From positions 1 through 64,000 of the forward strand of contig NZ_LLXZ01000220.1 of NCBI RefSeq assembly GCF_001440395.1: a stretch of DNA of 64,000 nucleotides, read 5' to 3'. Under the pieces are notes generated by a model. That model did no database searches. It was given only the letters and a program-made list of their open reading frames with translations, and had not been told where the DNA came from. Source of the stretch: Bradyrhizobium jicamae (lineage in GTDB: Bacteria > Pseudomonadota > Alphaproteobacteria > Rhizobiales > Xanthobacteraceae). Of this stretch, positions 17,504 through 24,816 are shown one piece after another. A program made the translations under genes and the position numbers. Positions within the stretch are counted from its first letter, which is position 1. The number at the start of each line of letters is the position of its first letter.

Positions 17504-18529
17504 ATGTCGACTTCCTTGGGTGTCAATCGCCGTATCCTGCTCTCGTCCCTGGCTTTGCTTCCGGCTCTGATCGGGCCGCTGCGTCCAATATCCGTCCAGG
17601 CACAGGCACGCGATCCGCTCCCGTCCTGGAACGAGGGCGCGACCAAGGCCTCGATTCTCGACTTCGTCGCGAGGGTGACGACACAAGGCGGGCCTTTCTT
17701 CGTGCCCGTCGATCAGCGCATCGCGACTTTCGACAACGACGGCACCCTTTGGGTCGAACAGCCGATGTATGTGCAATTGGCATTCGTGCTCGACCGCGTG
17801 AAGGCCATGGCGCCTATGCATCCGGAATGGAAGACCAAGCAGCCCTTCGCTGCAGTGCTGGACGGCGACCTGAAGGCGCTGGCCGCGTCAGGTGAAAAGG
17901 GATTGGTCGAACTGGTTGCGGTGACACATGCCGGCATGACCACGGCGGAGTTTGAGAAGATCGTCACGGATTGGCTGTCGACGGCGCGCGATCACCGCTT
18001 CAAGCGGCCTCATACCGAACTGGTCTACCAGCCGATGCTTGAACTTCTTGCTTACCTCCGGGCCAACGGCTTCAAGACCTTTATCGCGTCAGGCGGCGGC
18101 ATCGAGTTCATGCGGCCGTGGACCGAGCGGATCTACGGAGTGCCGCCGGAGCAGGTCATCGGGTCCTCGATCAAGACCCGATTTGAGATGAAGGATGGCG
18201 CGCCGACGCTTTTCCGGCTGCCTGACATCAACTTCATCGACGACAAGGTAGGAAAGCCGATCGGCATCAACGAGCACATCGGGCGACGTCCGATTGCGGC
18301 GTTCGGAAATTCCGACGGCGATCTCGAAATGCTGCAATGGGCGACGCTCGGCGCTAGTGGCGCGCGGTTCGGCTTGATCGTGCACCACACCGATGCGGAA
18401 CGCGAATACGCCTACGACCGTCAGTCGCATTTCGGGAAGCTCGACGTGGCGCTGGACGCCGCAGCGGTGAACAGGTGGACCGTGGTCGACATGAAGAAAG
18501 ACTGGAAGCGCGTGTTCGCTTTCGAATAG
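17504..18529 (+). CDS. Exported HAD-superfamily phosphatase-like protein
   Basis: The 341-residue protein has a signal peptide (about residues 1-34, ending VQAQA) and the HAD motif I FDNDGTL with D77 and D79. Motif II-like FIASGGG and motif IV-like AAFGNSDGDLEML follow, as in phosphoserine-phosphatase-type members. A phosphatase role in the periplasm is likely; the substrate is unknown. A good AAAGGAG ribosome site precedes ATG 17504. It shares orientation with the sulfatase but is separated by a terminator, so it may have its own promoter. Genes of this kind often lie beside sulfatases in rhizobia, as I recall it. Confidence 0.85.
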   Translation: MSTSLGVNRRILLSSLALLPALIGPLRPISVQAQARDPLPSWNEGATKASILDFVARVTTQGGPFFVPVDQRIATFDNDGTLWVEQPMYVQLAFVLDRVKAMAPMHPEWKTKQPFAAVLDGDLKALAASGEKGLVELVAVTHAGMTTAEFEKIVTDWLSTARDHRFKRPHTELVYQPMLELLAYLRANGFKTFIASGGGIEFMRPWTERIYGVPPEQVIGSSIKTRFEMKDGAPTLFRLPDINFIDDKVGKPIGINEHIGRRPIAAFGNSDGDLEMLQWATLGASGARFGLIVHHTDAEREYAYDRQSHFGKLDVALDAAAVNRWTVVDMKKDWKRVFAFE

Positions 18530-18697
18530 ACGCCCCGGATCGCAGCTAGGTGGTCCTCTCGAGTCTCACTGCGCTTCCAGGCCGAGGTGAGAGGTGAGAC
18601 GGGTGTTTCAGTCGCTGTGGACGAAGGGTAATGCCCGGTTTCTTACGGAGGAACTCCTACGGGCGACCGGAATTGTTGGCGGTATCAGGAGGCTGGG

Positions 18698-18895
18698 ATG
18701 CATACCGTGATCAATATCTTCGAAAAACCCATGGAACGCATCAGGAAGACTTGCGAGCTGATGGGCCTGGGCGCCGATTTCGACCGCAAACTGCCGGAAC
18801 TCCAAACCCATCTGGAAGGGCTGGTGGCCGAAGGCGAGACCAGCGAAGAACGGCTGACCGTGAGCGGCCTGACCTTCGTCAAACAGGGGCGATAG
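18698..18895 (+). CDS. Small hypothetical protein
   Basis: A 65-residue, mostly charged, soluble protein (starts MHTVINIFEKPMERIRKTCEL) with predicted helices and no signal peptide. ATG 18698 has a clear AGGAGG site 8-9 bases upstream, which supports real translation. I do not recognise the family. Confidence 0.55.
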   Translation: MHTVINIFEKPMERIRKTCELMGLGADFDRKLPELQTHLEGLVAEGETSEERLTVSGLTFVKQGR

Positions 18896-18934
18896 GCCTC
18901 GGGCGAGGCCTGAGTAGCGCCGGGCAAAACGCCG

Positions 18935-19171
18935 TCAGGAAATCTCGTCCGGAAGCTTCCACGCTGGATCCGGCGCGCAACCTTGCTCCCTGGTTTCCTT
19001 GACGCGATAGCCGGCCGGCAGGACCTGTCCGCCTGCTTGGTCGGCAACGGGAATATCGGAAATCAGGCCGGCCTGAAGCGCTTGCTTCCAGGCCTCCGCC
19101 TCGGTCGGAAGGCCGGGGCCGATTTGCCTGTCGCCATCGAAAAGCGCGTAAGGCACGAACCCTCCAATCAA
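18935..19171 (-). CDS. Small hypothetical protein
   Basis: A 78-residue frame beginning at TTG 19171, reading VPYALFDGDRQIGPGLPTEAEAWKQALQAGLI, which looks like genuine protein (balanced composition, amphipathic helix). The start is uncertain: the TTG lies at the foot of a hairpin (19175-19205), and a downstream GTG sits only three bases after GGAGGG. It is convergent with the small gene at 18698. Function is unknown. Confidence 0.5.
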   Translation of the reverse strand: MIGGFVPYALFDGDRQIGPGLPTEAEAWKQALQAGLISDIPVADQAGGQVLPAGYRVKETREQGCAPDPAWKLPDEIS

Positions 19172-19174
19172 AAC

Positions 19175-19205
19175 CCCGCCAGCTATCTGAAATAACTGAC
19201 GGGGC
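19175..19205 (-). terminator. Bidirectional hairpin
   Basis: CCCCGCCAG (19175-19183) and CTGACGGGG (19197-19205) pair with one wobble. On the minus strand the stem is followed by GGTTTTG, and on the plus strand by CTTTGAG. It may terminate transcription in the 19.2 kb gap. Confidence 0.5.
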
Positions 19206-19442
19206 TTTGAGCTGATATTTCCGGTTGGATTTCTCCTTCCTGATCTACCTGCTCACACCCCTAACGTCGGGCGATGGATATCGTTCCCGATTATTTTTGG
19301 TTCGGCACGAAGAAATGGCGGCACGTGCGATTGATGGGAATGGTGCGCAATGGCGGCTTTCGGCGGTCTGCCCCAATCGCGTGGAACTGTTGCCACTTTT
19401 TCCTGCTTGAAGCCGGAGCGTTCAACTCTGGAGCGGAGGCCC

Positions 19443-19709
19443 ATGCGCAAACTGCTGTTTGGAATCGCACTCACCCTACCCATCGCCTTTGTGCCCCCGG
19501 CAACAGCAATGCCCCGAGGCTATCCGTTGATCCACGACTCGCTGGCCAAGGGCGATCTGATCGAAGTAAAGGGCGGGCACGGATGGGGCCGCGGGCATGG
19601 CTGGGGCCGAGGGCATGGCTATCGTCCGTTTGGTTGGAGCCGCGGCCGTAAGGTCGGCTGGCGCGGCCGTGGATGCCCGCCCGGTCACTGGAAAAAGGGC
19701 TGGTGCTGA
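19443..19709 (+). CDS. Small exported Gly/His/Arg/Trp-rich protein
   Basis: An 88-residue precursor with a signal peptide (MRKLLFGIALTLPIAFVPPATA) and a mature part of about 66 residues. The mature part contains a short tandem repeat, GHGWGR, GHGWGR, GHGYRPFGW, then a basic cysteine-containing tail (GCPPGHWKKGWC). The start at 19443 has GGAGG 6-10 bases upstream. Glycine/histidine-rich exported peptides like this are common but poorly understood in Bradyrhizobium. Metal or surface binding is conceivable from the histidines but not shown. Confidence 0.75.
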   Translation: MRKLLFGIALTLPIAFVPPATAMPRGYPLIHDSLAKGDLIEVKGGHGWGRGHGWGRGHGYRPFGWSRGRKVGWRGRGCPPGHWKKGWC

Positions 19710-19737
19710 AAAGGACGGCCAGCGACTTTCCTCTGGT

Positions 19738-19829
19738 GCATGATCCGGAAAAGTGGATACCGGTTTTCCGACAAGATCATGCTCAAAAAGAGTTAGAGCG
19801 TGATGACGATTCGAAGAAACGTCATCACG
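19738..19829 (+). repeat. Dispersed palindromic repeat, family A, copy 1
   Basis: Two nested stem-loops: GCATGATC (19738-19745) with GATCATGC (19775-19782) enclosing CCGGAAAA/TTTTCCG, then CGTGATGACG (19799-19808) with CGTCATCACG (19820-19829). The same two-part element occurs inverted at 32945-33043. Here it lies between two convergent genes and may act as a bidirectional terminator. Confidence 0.85.
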
Positions 19830-19840
19830 TTCCAGGGCGA

Positions 19841-20593
19841 CTACAACGCCCGGGCCGCGTTGCCCTTGAACAGGATCGGGCCAGTCGGTCGTCCGATAGG
19901 TGAGCCGCCTTCAGGCTCCAGCGTGATCTCGAACAGTTGGTCCTGCACGGTCTCCGGCAGCGACTCCAGGTCGAGCTGCAGCGTGCGCGACTGACCGGTG
20001 ATGGCGATCGATTTCGGGCCGATCGCGCGATCCCACAAGGTCCAAACCTGCAAGCTGCGGCCGGCGGGAACCTCGATCGGCCGCAACGGTATCAGCTCGA
20101 CCCGGCCGTTCGAAAACGCGTTGACGATGGCGCCGGCCTCCTTCGTCGTGTCGTTCACCAGCACGGCGACGTAAATCGGCTTGCGCTGGGCGAGTGCGAG
20201 CATGTCGTGACGAAGCTGGCGCGACGTCGCCAGCGCACCGATCATGATCATTGCAAAAAGCGCCGCGGCGAAGGCGCCGCCGATACCGAGACCGCGCCAG
20301 AACCGGATGTTGTCCCACAATGTGGTGCCACGTAGCGCGGCGCGTGCGGAGGGCAGGGCGTCGATCGGCGCGATTTTGGTTGCATCCGCGATGCGCTGCC
20401 AAAGCGCCGGGCTTGGTGGGGTTTCCTCGGCCGTGAGATCGAGGTCCGCAAGCCGTGCCCGCCACGCGCTCACGGCCTGAGCAAACGATTGGTCGGTTTC
20501 GATGCGCCGTTCGGCGGCGGCTTGCTCTGCGCCGTCAAGCAGGCCCATCACGTAATCGGCAGCCATGGCGTTATCGGCGTCGTGCGGGCTCAT
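19841..20593 (-). CDS. Anti-sigma factor, RskA-like
   Basis: The 250-residue protein has an N-terminal zinc-less anti-sigma domain (MSPHDADNAMAADYVMGLLDGAE, typical of RskA/ChrR-like factors) and one membrane helix near residues 95-118 (GIGGAFAAALFAMIMIGALA). A periplasmic RskA domain follows, with VPAGRSLQVWTLWD and LEPEGGSPIGRPTGPILFKG. It would hold the ECF sigma factor at the membrane until a signal causes release. Its ATG overlaps the sigma stop (ATGA), confirming the pair. It ends opposite the family A repeat. Confidence 0.92.
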   Translation of the reverse strand: MSPHDADNAMAADYVMGLLDGAEQAAAERRIETDQSFAQAVSAWRARLADLDLTAEETPPSPALWQRIADATKIAPIDALPSARAALRGTTLWDNIRFWRGLGIGGAFAAALFAMIMIGALATSRQLRHDMLALAQRKPIYVAVLVNDTTKEAGAIVNAFSNGRVELIPLRPIEVPAGRSLQVWTLWDRAIGPKSIAITGQSRTLQLDLESLPETVQDQLFEITLEPEGGSPIGRPTGPILFKGNAARAL

Positions 20594-21168
20594 CCCATGC
20601 ACTCCTGCAACGCAAAGAGGCTGCGCCGTACCCAGCTCTTGACCGTGCCGAGCGGAACCTTGAGCCGTCCCGCCAATTCGCCGTGGCTCATGCCGTGAAC
20701 ATAGGCCAGCACCACCACATCGCGGCGGGGGCGGTCGATCTGCTCGAGACACCGGCGCAGCGCGCTGGCCTCCGGCATCCGCGACAGGGTGGTTTCGGAA
20801 TCGACATCCCCGGCGCTTTCATCTGATGCTTCATAGCGATGCTCGTCGCGATGAATGCTCAGCGCCCGGTTGCGCACCACCGCATAGAGCCAGCCGCGCG
20901 CGCTGCCGCGGCGCGGATCGAAGCCGGCCGCGCCGCGCCAGATCCTGATAAAGGCGTCGTGCACCGCCTCTTCCGCAAGGTCCTGCCGGAACAGGATGCG
21001 TCGCGCGATGCCGACCATGCGCGGCGCCTCGCTGTCGTAGATCACGCGCAATGCGGTGCGGTCGCCGGCCGCGCAACGCGCCAGGGCCGCGGCAAGCTGC
21101 GCCTCGCGCTCCTGATCGCGCAGGTCGGGAGCCTGCGGGCTGGCGGTGATGGTGCCATTTCCGGTCAT
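20590..21168 (-). CDS. ECF-type RNA polymerase sigma factor
   Basis: The 192-residue protein has sigma region 2 (LRVIYDSEAPRMVGIARRIL, DLAEEAVHDAFIRIW) and region 4 (LEQIDRPRRDVVVLAYVHGM, LAGRLKVPLGTVKSWVRRSL), the SigK/RskA-type layout. Start at 21168 (MTGNGTITAS) follows an AAGGG site; longer frames upstream run into the promoter region. It is divergent from the DUF4394 gene, with about 150 bases between starts, suggesting that gene is a target. The inducing signal is unknown. Confidence 0.93.
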   Translation of the reverse strand: MTGNGTITASPQAPDLRDQEREAQLAAALARCAAGDRTALRVIYDSEAPRMVGIARRILFRQDLAEEAVHDAFIRIWRGAAGFDPRRGSARGWLYAVVRNRALSIHRDEHRYEASDESAGDVDSETTLSRMPEASALRRCLEQIDRPRRDVVVLAYVHGMSHGELAGRLKVPLGTVKSWVRRSLFALQECMG

Positions 21169-21321
21169 GTCTATGCCCTTGCATAGTTGTTCTACCTTGA
21201 GATGCGGCATTTGGATGCATGTGCCGAAAATTATTTTCAGGATGCTGCATCCGTTTCGCCGCGCCGCCGGTACCCGCTGTGTTGGTCCCGCGAGGATCAT
21301 TCGAACACAGGGAGCTTTACG

Positions 21322-22098
21322 ATGAATTTTCGCTCAATTTTCGCCGCCTCAGTTGCACTGTTGCTGTCATCCGCCGCCGCCAATGCCGCACAGGTCGCTG
21401 CCCTGATCGGCGGCGACACCATTGCGATGGTCGACACCGCACAGAAGAAGGCGACCGGCTCGGTCAAGGTGACCGGCATTTCCGGCGCGCTGGTTGGCAT
21501 CGACGTACGTCCGGCCGACGGCTTGCTCTATGGATTGGTCGACGATGGCACCATTGTGACCATCGCGCAGGACGGCAAGGCCACGACGAAATCGAAGCTC
21601 GACACCATGCTTGCCAAGGGCGTGACCGCGACGGTCGATTTCAACCCGGTGGCGGATCGCCTGCGCGTGATGGGCGCGGACGGCATGAACCTGCGGGCCA
21701 ATGTCGATGACGGCAAGGTGACCAAGGACGGCGACCACAAGTTTGCCGAGGGCGACATGCAGAAAGGCGAAAAGCCGAACATCGTCGCCGGCGCCTATAC
21801 CAATTCGGTGAAGGGCGCCAAGGAAACGGCGTTGTTCAACATCGACGGCACCATCGGCGGATTGATCAAGCAGGCCCCGCCGAATGACGGCGTGCTCGGC
21901 GCGATCGGCAAGCTCGGGATCAAGGCGGATGCCGTCGCGTTCGACATCTGGTCCGACGGCGCCGGCAAGAACGAGGCCTGGCTATTAGCTGATGGCACGC
22001 TCTACAGCGTCGACCTCGCTACTGGAAAGGCAACCGAGGCCGCCAAGATCGCCGGCGTCAGCGGCACGGTGAAGGACATTGCCATCATGGGAATGTAG
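21322..22098 (+). CDS. Exported DUF4394 domain protein
   Basis: The 258-residue protein has a signal peptide (about residues 1-22, ending ANA) followed by the DUF4394 domain. Repeated beta-strand units are visible (ALIGGDTIAMVD, GLVDDGTIVTIAQDG, ATVDFNPVADRLRVMG), fitting a beta-propeller-like fold. The start at 21322 has GGGAG upstream. Function is unknown. Its place opposite the sigma/anti-sigma pair suggests it belongs to that regulon, possibly as an envelope or oxidative-stress protein. Confidence 0.85.
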   Translation: MNFRSIFAASVALLLSSAAANAAQVAALIGGDTIAMVDTAQKKATGSVKVTGISGALVGIDVRPADGLLYGLVDDGTIVTIAQDGKATTKSKLDTMLAKGVTATVDFNPVADRLRVMGADGMNLRANVDDGKVTKDGDHKFAEGDMQKGEKPNIVAGAYTNSVKGAKETALFNIDGTIGGLIKQAPPNDGVLGAIGKLGIKADAVAFDIWSDGAGKNEAWLLADGTLYSVDLATGKATEAAKIAGVSGTVKDIAIMGM

Positions 22099-22118
22099 GA
22101 GATTCCGGCCGCCCTCGA

Positions 22119-22163
22119 CGCCTGGACCCTGGTGCATCCTGCGCCAGGGTCGATCCTCAGGCG
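22119..22163 (+). terminator. Stem-loop after the DUF4394 gene
   Basis: An outer stem CGCCTG (22119-22124) / CAGGCG (22158-22163) encloses an inner perfect stem ACCCTGG (22126-22132) / CCAGGGT (22144-22150). It starts 21 bases after the stop. No T-run is present, so it may be a factor-dependent terminator or mRNA-end hairpin. Confidence 0.5.
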
Positions 22164-22244
22164 TATCGCTGGCTTGCGCGCTCTTCAGGGTCTCAATTGC
22201 GTCGCGGCGTGACGGTTAGCCGAGTGGCCGGCGCGGGTCGATCG

Positions 22245-22473
22245 TACCTCGCCGGTCACCGCTTTCCGCCGAGCGGCTATGGCGTTTGCGCCATGATCGG
22301 AACGTCTGGGAGTGGACGTCCGACTGGTACTCGCAAAAGCACGAAGCCGAAGCGCCGAAGGCGTGCTCACAATCCGCGTGGCGGCCCGAAGCGGCCAGCT
22401 TTGATCCATGTCAACGGAACATCCACATTCCGCGCAAGATGTTGAGGGGGGCTCGCATCGTTCAGTCAACGTG
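22245..22473 (+). pseudogene. Decayed fragment of a formylglycine-generating enzyme gene
   Basis: The bases align clearly with the intact FGE gene (about 15040-15260): ACCTCGCCGGTCA, the GNVWEWT-DWY region, and the IPRK segment followed by GGCTCGCAT. A one-base loss in the GGCAACG of the intact copy (here GGAACG) breaks the frame. Further short gaps follow. The fragment ends before the active-site cysteines. A 62-codon frame (RNVWEWTSDWYSQKHEAEA) survives but is not a functional gene. Both flanks are unrelated, so this is the remnant of a second FGE gene. Confidence 0.88.
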
Positions 22474-22530
22474 ATGGTTGATTGACCCGAACTCCACTGA
22501 CACTCGCTGGAGAGGAGGCACCGTCGGGAT

Positions 22531-23775
22531 ATGCTGTTCAACACGATCAGCTTCCTCCGGGATTACCTCTTCAGCATGCCGGTGCTCGCGAAGTTCGCGG
22601 TGGGGATGGTCATGCTTGTCATTATCCCCCGGCTTTCCCGCCGATTGAATGTTCCTGTACCTGTAGGTCTGCTGCTCAGCGGCGTTATCGTTGGGCCGTA
22701 TGTTCTGGACATCTTTGGCAAGGTTCGACCGATCGCAGATTTCCTGGCGGAATTGGGCAAGCTGCTGTTGATGTTCTTTGCGGGCCTGGAAATCAATCTT
22801 GAGCTGTTTCAGCGCGCGCGAAACCGCTCGATTGCCCTCGGCATCGCCACAACCGCGCTTCCTCTGGTGCTCGGCACCATCGTTGGGCTCGCATTCGGCT
22901 ACGCCGCGATTCCGGCGATCGTGATCGGATCGCTACTGGCTTCACATACACTGCTGGGGCTGAGCATAGTGAGCCGGCTCGGCCTTGGCAGCCTGGAGCC
23001 GGTGACGGTAGCCGTTGGCGCCACGGTGATATCAGACACTCTGTCGCTCGTGGTGTTCGCTATTTGCGTCTCGATTTACACGACCGGTTTTTCTCCGTCT
23101 GGTCTGGCGCTCCTGCTGGCCGAGATCACCGGCTATATCGCGCTGGTCCTGTTTGGCCTGAGCCGCCTCGGTGCCTATATGCTCAAGCGAGTTGAGAACG
23201 AGGAGGACGCTTACTTTGTGGTCATGCTAAGCATCATGGCCATCGCGGGCGTGCTTGCGGATGCGATCCAGCTGCCAGGCATCGTGGGTGCGTTCCTTGC
23301 GGGGCTCGCCATCAACGCCTCGGCAAAAGACGCGCCAGCAAGTGCCAAGCTAGGGTTTCTGGGTAAATCGCTGTTCATTCCGATATTCTTTGTCGTTACC
23401 GGATTCCTGATCGACCCGATCACCTTTGTTTACGGGATTTTCGACAATTTCCTGCTCGTTGCCAGTGTCATCGGCGCCTTGCTCCTCGGCAAGTGGATAG
23501 CCGCCTGGGGCGCGGGTCGTGCGTATGGCTACAACCGGGATCAACAGCTCACGATCTGGTCGCTCACACTGCCACAAGTTGCCGCCACGCTTGCCGCGGC
23601 ACTGGTCGCGCATGACACGCTCGGTTCGGCCGGTCAACGGCTGCTCGACGATCGAATGCTCAATGTCGTGCTTGTGCTTGTATTCGCAACATCAGTCCTT
23701 GGACCGGTGTTGACCGAGCGGTTTGCGCCTCGTCTGACGACTGGCGAGAAGAGACATGCCGCGGGCGGCGGTTAA
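22531..23775 (+). CDS. Cation:proton antiporter (CPA2, Kef/NhaA-like domain)
   Basis: The 414-residue protein has about twelve membrane helices and the CPA2 landmarks: VPVPVGLLLSGVIVGPYVL near the N-terminus, LGKLLLMFFAGLEINLELF, and the FLAGLAINAS...FIPIFFVVTGFLID segment. It probably exchanges Na+ or K+ for protons at the inner membrane. No C-terminal TrkA-N or UspA domain is attached, so it is a minimal transporter. It is convergent with fdsD, and the stops overlap by four bases. The ribosome site (GAGAGGAGG) is about 14 bases from the ATG, rather far. Confidence 0.88.
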   Translation: MLFNTISFLRDYLFSMPVLAKFAVGMVMLVIIPRLSRRLNVPVPVGLLLSGVIVGPYVLDIFGKVRPIADFLAELGKLLLMFFAGLEINLELFQRARNRSIALGIATTALPLVLGTIVGLAFGYAAIPAIVIGSLLASHTLLGLSIVSRLGLGSLEPVTVAVGATVISDTLSLVVFAICVSIYTTGFSPSGLALLLAEITGYIALVLFGLSRLGAYMLKRVENEEDAYFVVMLSIMAIAGVLADAIQLPGIVGAFLAGLAINASAKDAPASAKLGFLGKSLFIPIFFVVTGFLIDPITFVYGIFDNFLLVASVIGALLLGKWIAAWGAGRAYGYNRDQQLTIWSLTLPQVAATLAAALVAHDTLGSAGQRLLDDRMLNVVLVLVFATSVLGPVLTERFAPRLTTGEKRHAAGGG

Positions 23776-23987
23776 GCGGCCTTCTTCAGCGTCTCGAGCG
23801 CGTCGCGGACATTGGGGTCCAGCCCCGTGCCGCCATTGTCGAGATGGGCGAAGATCGCCTTGCGCATCCGTGGATCCCAGAACTTCCTGATGTGCTCGGC
23901 AATCCCCGGCACGGCCCTGTCGTGGCCCTGGCTCTGGAAGAATTTTCCGATCTGGTTGGCCATGTAAATCAGTCGATCAGGCGACAT
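23772..23987 (-). CDS. fdsD: Formate dehydrogenase delta subunit FdsD
   Basis: This 71-residue protein (MSPDRLIYMANQIGKFFQSQG ... HIRKFWDPRMRKAI) matches FdsD, the small subunit required for assembly of soluble NAD-dependent formate dehydrogenase. It starts at ATG 23987 with GGAGG upstream, inside the end of fdhD. It closes the fdsGBA-fdhD-fdsD operon. Confidence 0.92.
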   Translation of the reverse strand: MSPDRLIYMANQIGKFFQSQGHDRAVPGIAEHIRKFWDPRMRKAIFAHLDNGGTGLDPNVRDALETLKKAA

Positions 23988-24813
23988 GGATAGCCTCCGC
24001 AACGCCGGGATTTTGTGGAACCGCAATCCGCTCGGGATGCGTGAAGATCTCAAAGCCATCGGACCGGGCAATCGCTGCGAGCGTGATGCCGGCGGCTTCC
24101 GCCGTACGCACCGCCAGCGCCGTCGGCGCCGACACCGCGACCATCAGCGGGGCGCCGATCGCAGCGGTTTTCTGTACCATCTCGACCGAGACGCGGCTGG
24201 TCAGCAGCACCATGCCCTCAGTGACGGGAGTGCCAGCCTGCGCCAGCGCGCCGGCGAGCTTGTCGAGCGCGTTGTGCCGGCCGACATCCTCCCGCAATGC
24301 CACGAGGCCGTGCGCCGGCGTCCAGAACGCCGCCGCATGCACCGCGCGGGTCTGAATGTTGATCTGCTGCAACAGGGTCATGCTCGCCATGGCGGCCATG
24401 ATCTCGGACGGCGAGAAGGTGCGCCCCTTCGGCACGATCGCGGCAGGGCGGACGGCTTCCGCAATCGACTCCACGCCACAAATCCCGCAACCGGTCGGGC
24501 CCGCGATATGCCGCCGTCGCTCGTTGACCAGCTCGGCGCTGGAAGGTTTCAGCCACATCCTGAGCTCGATGCCGTTGTCGAGTTCCACGATGTCGAGCGT
24601 CTCGATCTCGTCGGGCGACCGCACGATGCCTTCGCTGCGGCTGAAGCCGATGGCAAAGTCATGCAGGTCCTGCGGCGTGCCCATCATGACGGCATAGGTG
24701 CCGCCATTATAGGTCAGCGCAATGGCCGTCTCCTCCGGGATCAGGCGCGGGCCTTCACCAAGCTGGCCGTTGCGCCAGATCTGCCGATCGGCGGTATAGA
24801 CCGGATTGGGCAT
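23977..24813 (-). CDS. fdhD: Formate dehydrogenase sulfurtransferase FdhD (FdsC)
   Basis: FdhD passes sulfur from a cysteine desulfurase to the molybdenum cofactor so that formate dehydrogenase becomes active. The 278-residue protein has the catalytic CGICG motif after GPTGCG, plus the REDVGRHNALDKL and SRVSVEMVQK segments of the family. It starts three bases after the fdsA stop and overlaps fdsD by 11 bases, so translation is coupled. In fds operons this gene is often called fdsC. Confidence 0.95.
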   Translation of the reverse strand: MPNPVYTADRQIWRNGQLGEGPRLIPEETAIALTYNGGTYAVMMGTPQDLHDFAIGFSRSEGIVRSPDEIETLDIVELDNGIELRMWLKPSSAELVNERRRHIAGPTGCGICGVESIAEAVRPAAIVPKGRTFSPSEIMAAMASMTLLQQINIQTRAVHAAAFWTPAHGLVALREDVGRHNALDKLAGALAQAGTPVTEGMVLLTSRVSVEMVQKTAAIGAPLMVAVSAPTALAVRTAEAAGITLAAIARSDGFEIFTHPERIAVPQNPGVAEAIHVA

Positions 24814-24816
24814 GCC

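Noticed and set aside
22197..22270. Possible tRNA-like folding region
   Set aside because: No complete cloverleaf or conserved T-loop could be built, and the adjoining sequence aligns with the FGE gene instead.
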